Assembly: GCA_030615605.1 (NCBI GenBank)
Contig: JAUWYY010000023.1
Span: forward strand, 1 to 33,754
DNA: 33,754 bases
DNA from: a bacterium
GTDB taxonomy: Bacteria; Armatimonadota; Zipacnadia; Zipacnadales; Zipacnadaceae
Direction of reading: 5' to 3'
Shown here: positions 17,877 through 25,145 of the stretch, one piece after another
How the letters are laid out: every line of letters starts with the position of its first letter
Numbering within the stretch: position 1 is the stretch's first letter
Made by a program: the position numbers and the translations under genes
Notes under the pieces: model-generated
The model's database searches: none
Told to the model about the DNA's origin: nothing
The model's input: the letters and a program-made list of their open reading frames with translations, nothing else

Positions 17877-18745
17877 ACGAAGCCATCCCTCAGTACCTCG
17901 CCTATCTGCACAGCGTGGCCCGACGCTCTCCTGCCACCATCACCGCATATCGTCACGACCTCGCCAGATTCGTCAGCTTCCTCGACTCAGACGCCCACCT
18001 CCTCCTCAAAGACATGACACCCCCTCTTATCGAGGAGTGGATCGCCTCCATGCGCCACCTCTCTACACCCACCGTTCGCCGCGCTCTTAACGCCCTATCC
18101 GCCCTCTTCACCTGGGCAGTGCGCTTCAACCATGCCCCCTCTAACCCTGTGGATCGCGTGGAGCGGCCCAAGGCCACTCTCCGTCTGCAACCTTGCCCCT
18201 CCTGCGAGCAAGTAGCCGCCCTGCTCCACGCCTGCCACGGCACCACCGAACAGACCGCTCTGATAGCCATGGCCACCAGTGGACTGCGCCGAGCCGAACT
18301 CCTATCCCTGCAATGGCCAGACGTTGATCTCACCAAGGGCCGCCTGCGCATTCGCGGCAAGGGCGACAAACACCGCGAGGTTCTCATCTTCACCGAACTC
18401 GCCGCCCACCTCCATACACTGCACGTCGAATCCGACCTCCCCCGCACCGGCCCCGTCTTCCGAGGACGCCAGGGCCGTGCCCTGCAGCAGAGCACCCTCC
18501 AACGCTGGTTTACTCTCTGGTGCCAGCGCGCCGGATTGACAACCGACAGCGGCCACCGTTTCACTTTGCATAGCCTGCGCCGCTTCGCCGCCAAACAGTG
18601 GCTCAGTCAGGGACTCAACATTCGCCATGTGCAGATACTTCTCGGCCACAACGACCTCCAGACCACCATCCGCTACCTCAACTACCACCTCGACGAAATC
18701 CAGCACGCCGCCCAACACGTCGACTTCGGCCTATCGCCCCAATAA
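17867..18745 (+). CDS. Tyrosine recombinase/integrase
   Basis: The 292-aa protein has a SAM-like DNA-binding domain (~3-88) and an intact catalytic domain. R141 lies in GLRRAE, K165 in RGKGDK, H235 and R238 in HSLRR, H261 in LGHN, and Y270 in TIRYL. GAGGAGG lies about 10 bases upstream of the ATG and the gene overlaps the HTH gene. It is distinct from the recombinases at 5816 and 22593, having HSLRRF rather than HTLRH or HTARH. A 25-bp direct repeat begins 23 bases after its stop, and the other copy lies 11 bases past the end of the converging recombinase at 22593. This suggests the repeats are linked to recombination. Confidence 0.9.
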   Translation: MRVDEAIPQYLAYLHSVARRSPATITAYRHDLARFVSFLDSDAHLLLKDMTPPLIEEWIASMRHLSTPTVRRALNALSALFTWAVRFNHAPSNPVDRVERPKATLRLQPCPSCEQVAALLHACHGTTEQTALIAMATSGLRRAELLSLQWPDVDLTKGRLRIRGKGDKHREVLIFTELAAHLHTLHVESDLPRTGPVFRGRQGRALQQSTLQRWFTLWCQRAGLTTDSGHRFTLHSLRRFAAKQWLSQGLNIRHVQILLGHNDLQTTIRYLNYHLDEIQHAAQHVDFGLSPQ

Positions 18746-18768
18746 CACCCATCCTCACACTCCCAAGA

Positions 18769-18793
18769 CAGCGCCGTCCGCAAAAGCCATCAT
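18769..18793 (+). repeat. 25-bp direct repeat, left copy
   Basis: A perfect 25-bp match to 22557-22581, containing CGCCGTCCGCAAAAGCCATC, with weaker similarity continuing for about 15 more bases. The two copies lie in the same orientation 3,788 bases apart. They bracket the two TPR genes and each lies just past the 3' end of a recombinase gene. They may be attachment sites of a cassette or traces of a duplication. Confidence 0.75.
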
Positions 18794-18911
18794 GGCAACC
18801 CCAGTTAAACTCGCATTTGTCATATCAAACAGGTTAGCTAAATGATCCGCAGCAGGAGGAACTAGTGCAGGACACAGAGAATGTTAAACGCAGCAGCAAA
18901 GGATTTAGGAA

Positions 18912-18946
18912 ATTCCCGATTATTTCATATTGCCTATAGCGGGAAT
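18912..18946 (+). promoter_or_regulatory. Hairpin in the leader of the first TPR gene
   Basis: ATTCCCG (18912-18918) pairs with CGGGAAT (18940-18946) around a 21-base AT-rich loop, 13 bases before the ribosome site of the TPR gene. It could shape translation. The 7-bp stem is short, so the significance is uncertain. Confidence 0.3.
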
Positions 18947-18973
18947 CTCGATTCCATACAGGAGGAGATTAGA

Positions 18974-20923
18974 ATGCGGAGAACCAAAGTATGGAGCCGC
19001 TTTGTGATGGTGGTTGTGTTGTGTCTGTGTGTGGGTGTCGGCACGGCGTGGGCAGAGCAGCCACCTGCGCCGGCTGAGGAGGCGTCGGAGGCGCACGGGA
19101 CGCTGGAGGAGCTGCTCAAGCAGGCGGAGGGCCTGCAGCAGCGAGCCGAGTACCAGCAGGTCATTGACCTTTGCACCCAGATTATTGCTGCGCACCCGCA
19201 GTTGGCCGCGGCCTATACGCAACGCGGGATGGCGTACTACTACCTGGAAAAGTGGGACCAGGCTATTGCGGACTTCGACCAGGCCATAGCCCGCGACCCG
19301 AAATCTGCCTGGGCTTACGTTGCGCGCGCGTCGGCTTATGAGAGTAACGGGGACCGAGAGCGAGCCACTCAAGATTACGACCAGGCTATTCAACTGTGGA
19401 GTGAGGCGCTGCAGGTAGACCCACAGCACGCCCCCACCTACGTCAATCGCGGCACCGCCTACAGTCGTAAAGGCGAATACGATCAAGCCATCCAGGATTA
19501 CACCAAAGCCCTGCAAATCACCCCGCAAGACGCCGAGGCCTATTACAACCGCGGCATCGCCTACAATTATAAGGGCGACTACGACCGGGCCATCGCCGAT
19601 TACACCAAAGCCCTGCAAATCACCCCGCAATTCGCCGGTGCCTACTGCAACCGTGGTTTGGCCTACCATAATAAGGGCGAATACAACCGGGCCATCCAGG
19701 ACTTCAATAAGGCCCTGGAAATCAACCGCCAATTCGCCGAGGCCTACAACAACCGCGGCATCGTGTATGACCAGAAGGGTGACTACGACCGGGCCATCCA
19801 GGACTTCAATAAAGCTCTGGAAATCAACCCGCAGGACGCCGTAGCCTACTGCAACCGCGGTTTCACCTACTATAACAAGGGCGACTACAACCGGGCCATC
19901 CAGGACTGCAGTAAGGCCCTGGAAATCAACCGCCAATTCGCCGAGGCTTACTGCAACCGCGGCATGGCCTACGCTGTGGGTAGGCAGCAATACGATCGGG
20001 CCATCCGGGACTACAATAAAGCCATCCAAATCAACCCGCAAGACGCCGTGGCCTACAATAACCGGGGAAGCGCTTACTATGACAAAGGCGAATACGACCG
20101 GGCCATCCAGGATTATAATAGGGCCCTGGAAATCAACCCCCAATTCGCCGAGGTCTACGGCAACCTTGGGCGCGCCTACGACGGGGCCATCCAGGATTAC
20201 ACCAAAGCTCTACAAATCAATCCGCAAGACGCCGAGGCCTACAACAACCGCGGCATCGCGCATGGCCAGAAGGGTGACTACGACCGGGCCATCCAGGACT
20301 TCAACAAAGCTCTGCAAATCAACCCGCAAGACGCCGAGGTCTACAATAACCGGGGAAGCGCTTACTATGACAAAGGCGAATACGACCGGGCCATCCAGGA
20401 CTTCAATAAAGCCCTGGAAATCAACCCGCAAGACGCGGAGGCCTACTACAGACGCGGAACCGGCTACTCGCCGAAGGGCGACTACGACCAAGCCATCGCT
20501 GACTTCACCAAAGCCCTGCAAATTAACCCCCAATTCGCCGACGCCTACTACAGCCGCGGTCTCGCCTACTTTTTGAAAGGCGACTACGACCGGGCCATCG
20601 AGGACTACACCAAAGCCCTGGAAATTAGCCCCCAATTCGCCGTGGCCTACGTCAACCGCGGGGCCGCCTACAAGGAGAAGGGCGAGTACGACCGGGCCAT
20701 CCGGGACTTCAATAAAGCCATCCAAATCAACCCGCAAGACGCCGTGGCCTACGTCAACCGCGGGATGGCGCATTATCTTCGAGAGGAATGGGCGCAGGCG
20801 CAAAGCGACTGGCTGAAGGCCATGGAGATGGACCCGGACGGGCCCGCCGGTGAAATCGCATTCGACGGGCTTATGGCTCTCACGCTGGAGGGCCATGCGG
20901 TTATCACATGGGATGATGAGTAG
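18974..20923 (+). CDS. Secreted TPR-repeat protein, paralogue 1
   Basis: I start at the ATG at 18974, which has AGGAGGAG upstream and is followed by a signal peptide (MRRTKVWSRFVMVVVLCLCV, cleaved near AWA-EQ); the frame is open 31 codons earlier but without these signs. The 649-aa product contains about 16 TPR units of 34 residues of the Y.NRG.AY..KGDYDRAI.D..KALEINPQ type. TPRs bind other proteins, and the signal peptide places them outside the cytoplasm. Neighbouring units are very alike at DNA level, so the array probably grows and shrinks by recombination. One unit near residues 425-450 is short (GRAYDGAIQDY lacks about six residues). A paralogue with the same leader and ribosome site follows at 21111. 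The partner is unknown. Confidence 0.88.
   Translation: MRRTKVWSRFVMVVVLCLCVGVGTAWAEQPPAPAEEASEAHGTLEELLKQAEGLQQRAEYQQVIDLCTQIIAAHPQLAAAYTQRGMAYYYLEKWDQAIADFDQAIARDPKSAWAYVARASAYESNGDRERATQDYDQAIQLWSEALQVDPQHAPTYVNRGTAYSRKGEYDQAIQDYTKALQITPQDAEAYYNRGIAYNYKGDYDRAIADYTKALQITPQFAGAYCNRGLAYHNKGEYNRAIQDFNKALEINRQFAEAYNNRGIVYDQKGDYDRAIQDFNKALEINPQDAVAYCNRGFTYYNKGDYNRAIQDCSKALEINRQFAEAYCNRGMAYAVGRQQYDRAIRDYNKAIQINPQDAVAYNNRGSAYYDKGEYDRAIQDYNRALEINPQFAEVYGNLGRAYDGAIQDYTKALQINPQDAEAYNNRGIAHGQKGDYDRAIQDFNKALQINPQDAEVYNNRGSAYYDKGEYDRAIQDFNKALEINPQDAEAYYRRGTGYSPKGDYDQAIADFTKALQINPQFADAYYSRGLAYFLKGDYDRAIEDYTKALEISPQFAVAYVNRGAAYKEKGEYDRAIRDFNKAIQINPQDAVAYVNRGMAHYLREEWAQAQSDWLKAMEMDPDGPAGEIAFDGLMALTLEGHAVITWDDE
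19437..20770 (+). repeat. Tandem 102-bp TPR-coding DNA repeats, paralogue 1
   Basis: The units encode 34 residues each and share long stretches such as GGCGACTACGACCGGGCCAT. Many adjacent copies are nearly identical, which suggests recent amplification or gene conversion within the gene. One unit is internally shortened near 20165-20195. Confidence 0.8.
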
Positions 20924-20984
20924 GCGAAGAGCCTGATATTTGCATACGTATAGCTCAGCAGAAGTTACGTTAAGGAGGAACACT

Positions 20985-21041
20985 ATGCCTCAAGTAATAC
21001 CGATGGAGGGGAATCAGGCGGTGGCCGAGGCGATGCGGTAG
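20985..21041 (+). pseudogene. 5' fragment of a porA-like gene (pyruvate:ferredoxin oxidoreductase alpha)
   Basis: A strong ribosome site (AAGGAGG) is followed by an 18-codon frame, MPQVIPMEGNQAVAEAMR, then TAG. The peptide matches the typical start of PorA-type 2-oxoacid:ferredoxin oxidoreductase alpha subunits, where EGNEAVAYA-like words are followed by QI. Reading through the TAG gives IRTASGELQS and then a stop, so the similarity ends a few codons later. TAG could derive from CAG (Gln), the residue expected there. I read it as a gene start left behind by a rearrangement between the two TPR genes. The match is short, so confidence is moderate. Confidence 0.5.
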
Positions 21042-21110
21042 ATTCGAACGGCAAGTGGCGAACTGCAATCTTAGATGTCCAAACTGATTTCAACACAGGA
21101 GGAGATTAGA

Positions 21111-22544
21111 ATGAGGAAAACCAGAGTATGGAGCCAGATTGTGATGGTGGTTGTGTTGTGTCTGTGTCTGGGGGCATACACCACCCAGGCAGACGAGGAA
21201 AGTGCTCCGGCTACAACCGGCGTATCGGTGCCCGAAGCTACGCTGGAGGAGCTGCTCAAGCAGGCGGAGGCCCTGGAGCAGCGGGCAGAGTATAAGAAGG
21301 TCGTTGACCTGTGCACCCAGATTATTGCCGCTCATCCGGAGTCGGCCGCGGCCTATACGCAGCGCGGGATGGCGTACTACTATCTGGAAAAGTGGGACCA
21401 GGCTATTGCGGACGTCGACCAGGCCATAGTTCGCGACCCGAAATATGCCCGCGCTTACAGGGCGCGGGCGGGTGCTTATCAGGGCAAGGGAGACTCGGAG
21501 CGAGCTACCCAAGATAACAATCAGGCTATTGAACTGTGCACTGAGGCGCTGCAGGTAGACCCGCAGGACGCCTCTGCCTACAACAACCGCGGCTACGCCT
21601 ACGTTTGTAAGGGCGAGTACGACCCGGCCATCGCCGACTACAATAAGGCCCTGCAAATCAACCCCGAATACGCCGAGACCTACTTCAACCGCGGTGTCGC
21701 CCACTATCTCAAGGGCGACTATGACCGGGCCATCGAGGATTACACCAAAGCCCCGCAAATCAACCCCCAATTCGCCGTGGCCTACCTCAACCGCGGATCC
21801 GTCTACGCGGACAAAGGCGACTACGGCCGGGCCATCCAGGACTACAATAAGGCCCTGCAAATCAACCCCCAATATGCCGTGGCCTATCTCAACCGCGGCA
21901 CGGTCTACGCCGGCAAGGGGGACTACGACCGGGCCATCCGGGATTACACCAAAGCCCTGCGAATCAACCCCGAATTAGCCGCCGTCTATCTCAAGCGCGG
22001 CAACGCCTACGGTCATGAGGGCGAATACGACCGGGCCATCGCTGATTACACCAAAGCCCTGCAAATTAACCCCCAATACGCCGCCGCCTACAACAACCGC
22101 GGGAAGGCCTACTATGACAAGGGCGAGTACGACCGGGCCATCCAGGATTGCACCAAGGCCCTGCAAATCGATCCCCAATTAGCCGACGCCTACCTCAACC
22201 GCGGGAACGCCTACGATGATAAGGGCGACCACGACCGGGCCATCCAGGAATATAATAAGGCCGTGCAAATTGACCCGCAATTCGCCCAGGCCTATTACAA
22301 CCGCGGCGTCGCGTATGTCCGGACGGGTGACTACGACCGGGCCATCGCTGACTGCACCAAAGCCCTGCAAATTGACCCCGAATTCGCCCTCGCCTACCTC
22401 AACCGCGGGCTCTGCTATGTTATGCAAGAGCAATGGGCCCAGGCGCGTAGCGACTGGGAGAGGGCCGTCGAGTTGGACCCCGACGGAGAAGCAGGGCAAG
22501 GCGCGCGCGCCAATCTTGAGCAGCTCACGCAAATGGGTCATTAG
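21111..22544 (+). CDS. Secreted TPR-repeat protein, paralogue 2
   Basis: The start at 21111 has the same ribosome site and leader context (ACAGGAGGAGATTAGAATG) as paralogue 1, and encodes a signal peptide (MRKTRVWSQIVMVVVLCLCL). The 477-aa product shares the following LEELLKQAE..EQRAEY.K segment and then has about 11 TPR units of the same type. It ends in an LRY-free helical cap with DWERAVELDPDGEAGQ, matching the end of paralogue 1 (DWLKAMEMDPDGPAGE). The two genes clearly arose by duplication and differ mainly in the number of central repeats. It should be exported and serve as a protein-binding scaffold; the target is unknown. Confidence 0.88.
   Translation: MRKTRVWSQIVMVVVLCLCLGAYTTQADEESAPATTGVSVPEATLEELLKQAEALEQRAEYKKVVDLCTQIIAAHPESAAAYTQRGMAYYYLEKWDQAIADVDQAIVRDPKYARAYRARAGAYQGKGDSERATQDNNQAIELCTEALQVDPQDASAYNNRGYAYVCKGEYDPAIADYNKALQINPEYAETYFNRGVAHYLKGDYDRAIEDYTKAPQINPQFAVAYLNRGSVYADKGDYGRAIQDYNKALQINPQYAVAYLNRGTVYAGKGDYDRAIRDYTKALRINPELAAVYLKRGNAYGHEGEYDRAIADYTKALQINPQYAAAYNNRGKAYYDKGEYDRAIQDCTKALQIDPQLADAYLNRGNAYDDKGDHDRAIQEYNKAVQIDPQFAQAYYNRGVAYVRTGDYDRAIADCTKALQIDPEFALAYLNRGLCYVMQEQWAQARSDWERAVELDPDGEAGQGARANLEQLTQMGH
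21560..22410 (+). repeat. Tandem 102-bp TPR-coding DNA repeats, paralogue 2
   Basis: The units are similar to those of paralogue 1 (for example GGCGACTACGACCGGGCCAT recurs), so recombination between the two genes is possible as well as within each. Confidence 0.75.
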
Positions 22545-22556
22545 GATAGGCTAAGG

Positions 22557-22581
22557 CAGCGCCGTCCGCAAAAGCCATCAT
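22557..22581 (+). repeat. 25-bp direct repeat, right copy
   Basis: Identical over 25 bases to 18769-18793. It lies 12 bases after the stop of TPR paralogue 2 and 11 bases beyond the 3' end of the minus-strand recombinase. See the left copy for the arrangement. Confidence 0.75.
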
Positions 22582-22592
22582 CCCAACGCCGC

Positions 22593-23336
22593 TCAACCCC
22601 CGGCCTTCCCACACAGCGGGTGACGCTCCACCGCTGACTTCAGGTGCCCCGCTTCCAGGTGCAGATATATCGAGGTGCTGGACAGGTCAGCATGCCCTAG
22701 TAGCTGCTGAATCGAGACCAGATCGCAGCCCTCCTGCAGCAGCAATGAAGCGAAGGTGTGCCGCGCCGTGTGCGCGCTGACCCCCGCGCGCCATACCCCC
22801 GCACCCTTGGCCGACCGCTTGAACACATTCGCCACGCCCTTGCATCCCAGAGCCTTGCCCCCCAATCCCGTGAACAGACAGTCGTGATCCACCGCCGGAC
22901 GAAACTCCAACCAGTCCCGCAACGCACCAGCCACATCCCTGACCAGAGGCACCGAGCGCGGTCGGCCTCCCTTGCCATTGCGCACCTTCAACCAGCCTGA
23001 CCGCAGATCCACGTCGCTTGTAGCCAGCCCTGCCACCTCCGCGCGCCGCAGTCCACAGAACAGCAGAACCGCCACAATCGCCCGATTCCGGAAGCCCATC
23101 CGCGCCCACGGATGATCTTCGCTTGCCACCAGCGCCCCCCGCGCCTCCTCCAGACTTAGAACCGACGGCATTCGCCGCCTCCTCTTCGGCACCACCACGC
23201 ACTGACACGGATTCGCCTCCGCGTAACCATAGCTAACCAAATACCGGAACAGAGACGAAATCGCGTACACCCGCCGGGCAATCGTCGCCGCGCTGTAGCC
23301 CGACTTCGACATCCAGCTCACATACCGCCGTAGCAC
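22593..23336 (-). CDS. Tyrosine recombinase, catalytic part (N-terminus cut by an in-frame TAG)
   Basis: The open frame gives 247 aa from a GTG at 23336. It lacks the first ~50 residues of the DNA-binding domain, which are found in the same frame upstream after a TAG stop (23364-23366). In full-length numbering from ATG 23498, catalytic residues are all present: R151 (GLRRAE), K176, H243 and R246 (HTARH), H269 (LGH) and Y278 (IYLH). It ends AVERHPL and is the closest relative in the window of the recombinase at 5816. Either the protein is dead or trimmed, or the TAG is read through, or it is a sequencing error. It converges on the recombinase at 17867 with the TPR genes between. Confidence 0.75.
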   Translation of the reverse strand: MLRRYVSWMSKSGYSAATIARRVYAISSLFRYLVSYGYAEANPCQCVVVPKRRRRMPSVLSLEEARGALVASEDHPWARMGFRNRAIVAVLLFCGLRRAEVAGLATSDVDLRSGWLKVRNGKGGRPRSVPLVRDVAGALRDWLEFRPAVDHDCLFTGLGGKALGCKGVANVFKRSAKGAGVWRAGVSAHTARHTFASLLLQEGCDLVSIQQLLGHADLSSTSIYLHLEAGHLKSAVERHPLCGKAGG

Positions 23337-23363
23337 CTGAACCGTAAGCGACTCGACGCACGC

Positions 23364-23498
23364 CTAGATCTCTTCCTGCTCCAGATACCGTAACAGCGCC
23401 GCCACGTCGGAGCCGTAGGCTGTCGACGTGGCGGCGCGGCACCCTCGCTCATGCTCCAAGTAAGTGAAGAACAACTCTGCTGCTGCCTCGATACGCAT
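23364..23498 (-). pseudogene. N-terminal piece of the same tyrosine recombinase, ended by TAG
   Basis: Forty-four codons from ATG 23498 encode MRIEAAAELFFTYLEHERGC and so on to YLEQEEI, the first helices of a recombinase SAM-like domain (compare LLYLEAELGYSKQT in the recombinase at 6712). Codon 45 is TAG, after which the same frame continues into the catalytic part without a shift. A single CAG to TAG change would explain it. AGGGA lies about 12 bases before the ATG. Confidence 0.7.
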
Positions 23499-23605
23499 GG
23501 GAAGACACGCTCCCTTGACCCTTGGTGGGCCTTATGATTCGAGGCTGCAGCGTGGGGAAGATTCCGGGGCGTAAGTACAGCTTATAGCCCCGCTAAAGTG
23601 GGCAC

Positions 23606-23627
23606 ATAATCCGTGGACTAGTGCCCA
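23606..23627 (+). repeat. Recombinase-associated bipartite motif, right copy
   Basis: ATAATCC, five bases, CTAGTGCCCA, as at 6963-6984. It lies about 110 bases upstream of the recombinase ATG at 23498. Confidence 0.6.
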
Positions 23628-23633
23628 GAATCG

Positions 23634-23660
23634 TGGAAAGTGGGTCGATAAGCCGAGTTA
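23634..23660 (+). repeat. Recombinase-associated 27-bp motif, right copy
   Basis: TGGAAAGTGGGTC, one base, ATAAGCCGAGTTA. Nearly identical to 6885-6911. It lies seven bases beyond the bipartite motif here, whereas at the left locus the order is reversed. Confidence 0.6.
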
Positions 23661-23779
23661 TAGACACACTTATTGGGGCACTGTGGACATAAGTACTAGG
23701 GGATTATGTACACACTTGCGCGCAGATTATGTTACGCTTTGCTGCCTCCGATGCTTTTCGTGGTGGTAACCGCACAAGC

Positions 23780-23944
23780 GGTCAACTCGCGGATGGAACC
23801 ATATCACACTGGCGCCATTCAGTCAAGGTCCTCTCTGCTCCGGATGCGGCCGCCCGGGGCGTCTGCCTCCTGCATCTGCGCGTCCACGACGAGGCCAGCA
23901 ACTGGAGCCCATCGGCCAGTACGTCCTTCGGAGTCGGCAAGCTC
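23780..23944 (+). pseudogene. Fragment of a surface-protein beta domain
   Basis: In one plus-strand frame the translation reads GTISHWRHSVKVL, then GVCLLHLRVHDEASNWSPSA and STSFGVGKL. This resembles the last strands of Fn3-like or cell-surface repeat domains (RV.D.AGNWS....TSF.V). No start, ribosome site or upstream domain is present, and the 3' end runs into the converging thioredoxin-DsbD gene. It is best read as a broken remnant; the similarity is short. Confidence 0.35.
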
Positions 23945-23960
23945 TGTAGCGAGAAGAAGG

Positions 23961-25109
23961 TCAACCCCAGAATAAGGTGAAGGAAACCGAACCAAGGTAG
24001 ATGGTCAAGACAACGAAGAACCCGGTTATCGCCAGCTTCACGAGTGCTGTATGCCTGCGAGTCAGTTGGGCCAGGTGCTGGGAGCTAGCGCCAACGTAGG
24101 CTACTAGAGTGAACGCTACTATTGGCAGCGTAAACATGGCGACATATAGCACAAGCAATTGGAAAGTCCTCGCCCGTAGAGTCTCAGTGCTCCACATATA
24201 CATCAAAGTAGGTAGGTAGATCTGGCCGGTACAGAACAACTCCAGGATAGAGATGAGCAGTCCGGCGACAAAGGCGAAGCCCAGAAACGTGAACGGTCCC
24301 AGGGAGCTCCGTACGACGCTGTGCGAGAGTCTAGTGAGTGGTTTGGGCAACTTCAAAGTCATATCACTGACGGCGCCGGCCCTTGCCCTGAGATAGTCGC
24401 GGAAACTGTACACTGCGAGGAGAAGCGTGCCGACGGCCATCGTGGGGTACAGCAGTCTTGAGACCAGTGAGAAACCTGCCATCATCTGCAAAGCTCTGAG
24501 GGCTCCCAGTCCGATTCCCAGGTAAGCAACGAAGACCCCCGCAGCAAAGAGCAGGCCAGTGGCGAGTACTTGTCTCGAGCTGCGGCCAGCAAAGCTCAGG
24601 TATGACATCAGGAACACCAGTGTGGCCATGGCACAGGGATTGATCCCATCGAGCAAGCCAGCCACTGCTACTGTGAATACCCCAAAGCTCTGGAACAGCT
24701 CGATCAGGCTGGTCCCGGTCTCGTCAGGCCGGTCGGCAATACCTGTGCCTATCATGCTGTTGAGGGTTGGCTCCAGTTCCTCGAGGATCCGGTCGGTGTC
24801 GTTCCACCATCGGTCACCGACAAAGACGGCTATGGTTCCGCCCCACTGCTCTGGCGGCACTCCGCGGCTGGCATAGTAATCCGCCATCAACTCGATGTTC
24901 TGCGGCTCTGCCAAGTTATGCTCCACTACCTGCAAGCTGGGGCTTTCGGCCTGCAGCCGGTTGGTGAGCGCTCGAACTTCATGACAGTGCGGACAGGTGG
25001 GACTGTAAAAGAGGTGAATAGTGAGAGGTTTGGAATCAGTAGGCTGCTGGGCCACCACCCAAGCGTTAAGGCATATGACCAGCAAGATAATTGCCAGATA
25101 CCGCTTCAT
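23961..25109 (-). CDS. Thioredoxin-like / DsbD-CcdA-like membrane thiol-redox protein
   Basis: The 382-aa protein has a signal peptide (1-~20) and a periplasmic thioredoxin-like domain (~28-125) with active site CPHC (39-42). About six to seven membrane helices of the CcdA/DsbD type follow (~140-380). The membrane part carries the conserved Cys159 in GINPCAMATLVFLMSYLSF and Cys293 in ELFCTGQIYLP, the pair that passes electrons across the membrane in this family. It should move reducing power from the cytoplasm to a periplasmic thiol substrate. It is the last gene of a run that encodes Cys-rich secreted peptides and C39 domains, so reduction or isomerisation of disulphides in those peptides is a plausible task (inference). 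Confidence 0.85.
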   Translation of the reverse strand: MKRYLAIILLVICLNAWVVAQQPTDSKPLTIHLFYSPTCPHCHEVRALTNRLQAESPSLQVVEHNLAEPQNIELMADYYASRGVPPEQWGGTIAVFVGDRWWNDTDRILEELEPTLNSMIGTGIADRPDETGTSLIELFQSFGVFTVAVAGLLDGINPCAMATLVFLMSYLSFAGRSSRQVLATGLLFAAGVFVAYLGIGLGALRALQMMAGFSLVSRLLYPTMAVGTLLLAVYSFRDYLRARAGAVSDMTLKLPKPLTRLSHSVVRSSLGPFTFLGFAFVAGLLISILELFCTGQIYLPTLMYMWSTETLRARTFQLLVLYVAMFTLPIVAFTLVAYVGASSQHLAQLTRRHTALVKLAITGFFVVLTIYLGSVSFTLFWG

Positions 25110-25145
25110 AAGCCCGATCCGTAGAGTATTCGATGGATTGGTGAG

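Larger units (their letters stand above)
23499..23960. other. Recombinase upstream region and gene fragment, no intact gene
   Basis: The first ~220 bases carry the two motifs shared with the region upstream of the 6712 recombinase. There is also an inverted partner of the ATAATCC word: GGATTATGTAC at 23701 and AGATTATGTTAC at 23724. From about 23780 a plus-strand frame looks like the end of a surface-protein repeat (see the fragment entry). Confidence 0.5.

Noticed and set aside
18920..20983. Long minus-strand open frames opposite the TPR genes (407 and 257 aa)
   Set aside because: They arise because the repeated 102-bp units lack stops in that antisense frame. They show the repeat pattern itself (VV.LDGPVVVAL), no ribosome sites and no known fold.
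19437..22410. Regular repeats that could be taken for a CRISPR-like array
   Set aside because: The period is 102 bases, continuous, in frame, and encodes 34-residue TPR units; there are no unique spacers.
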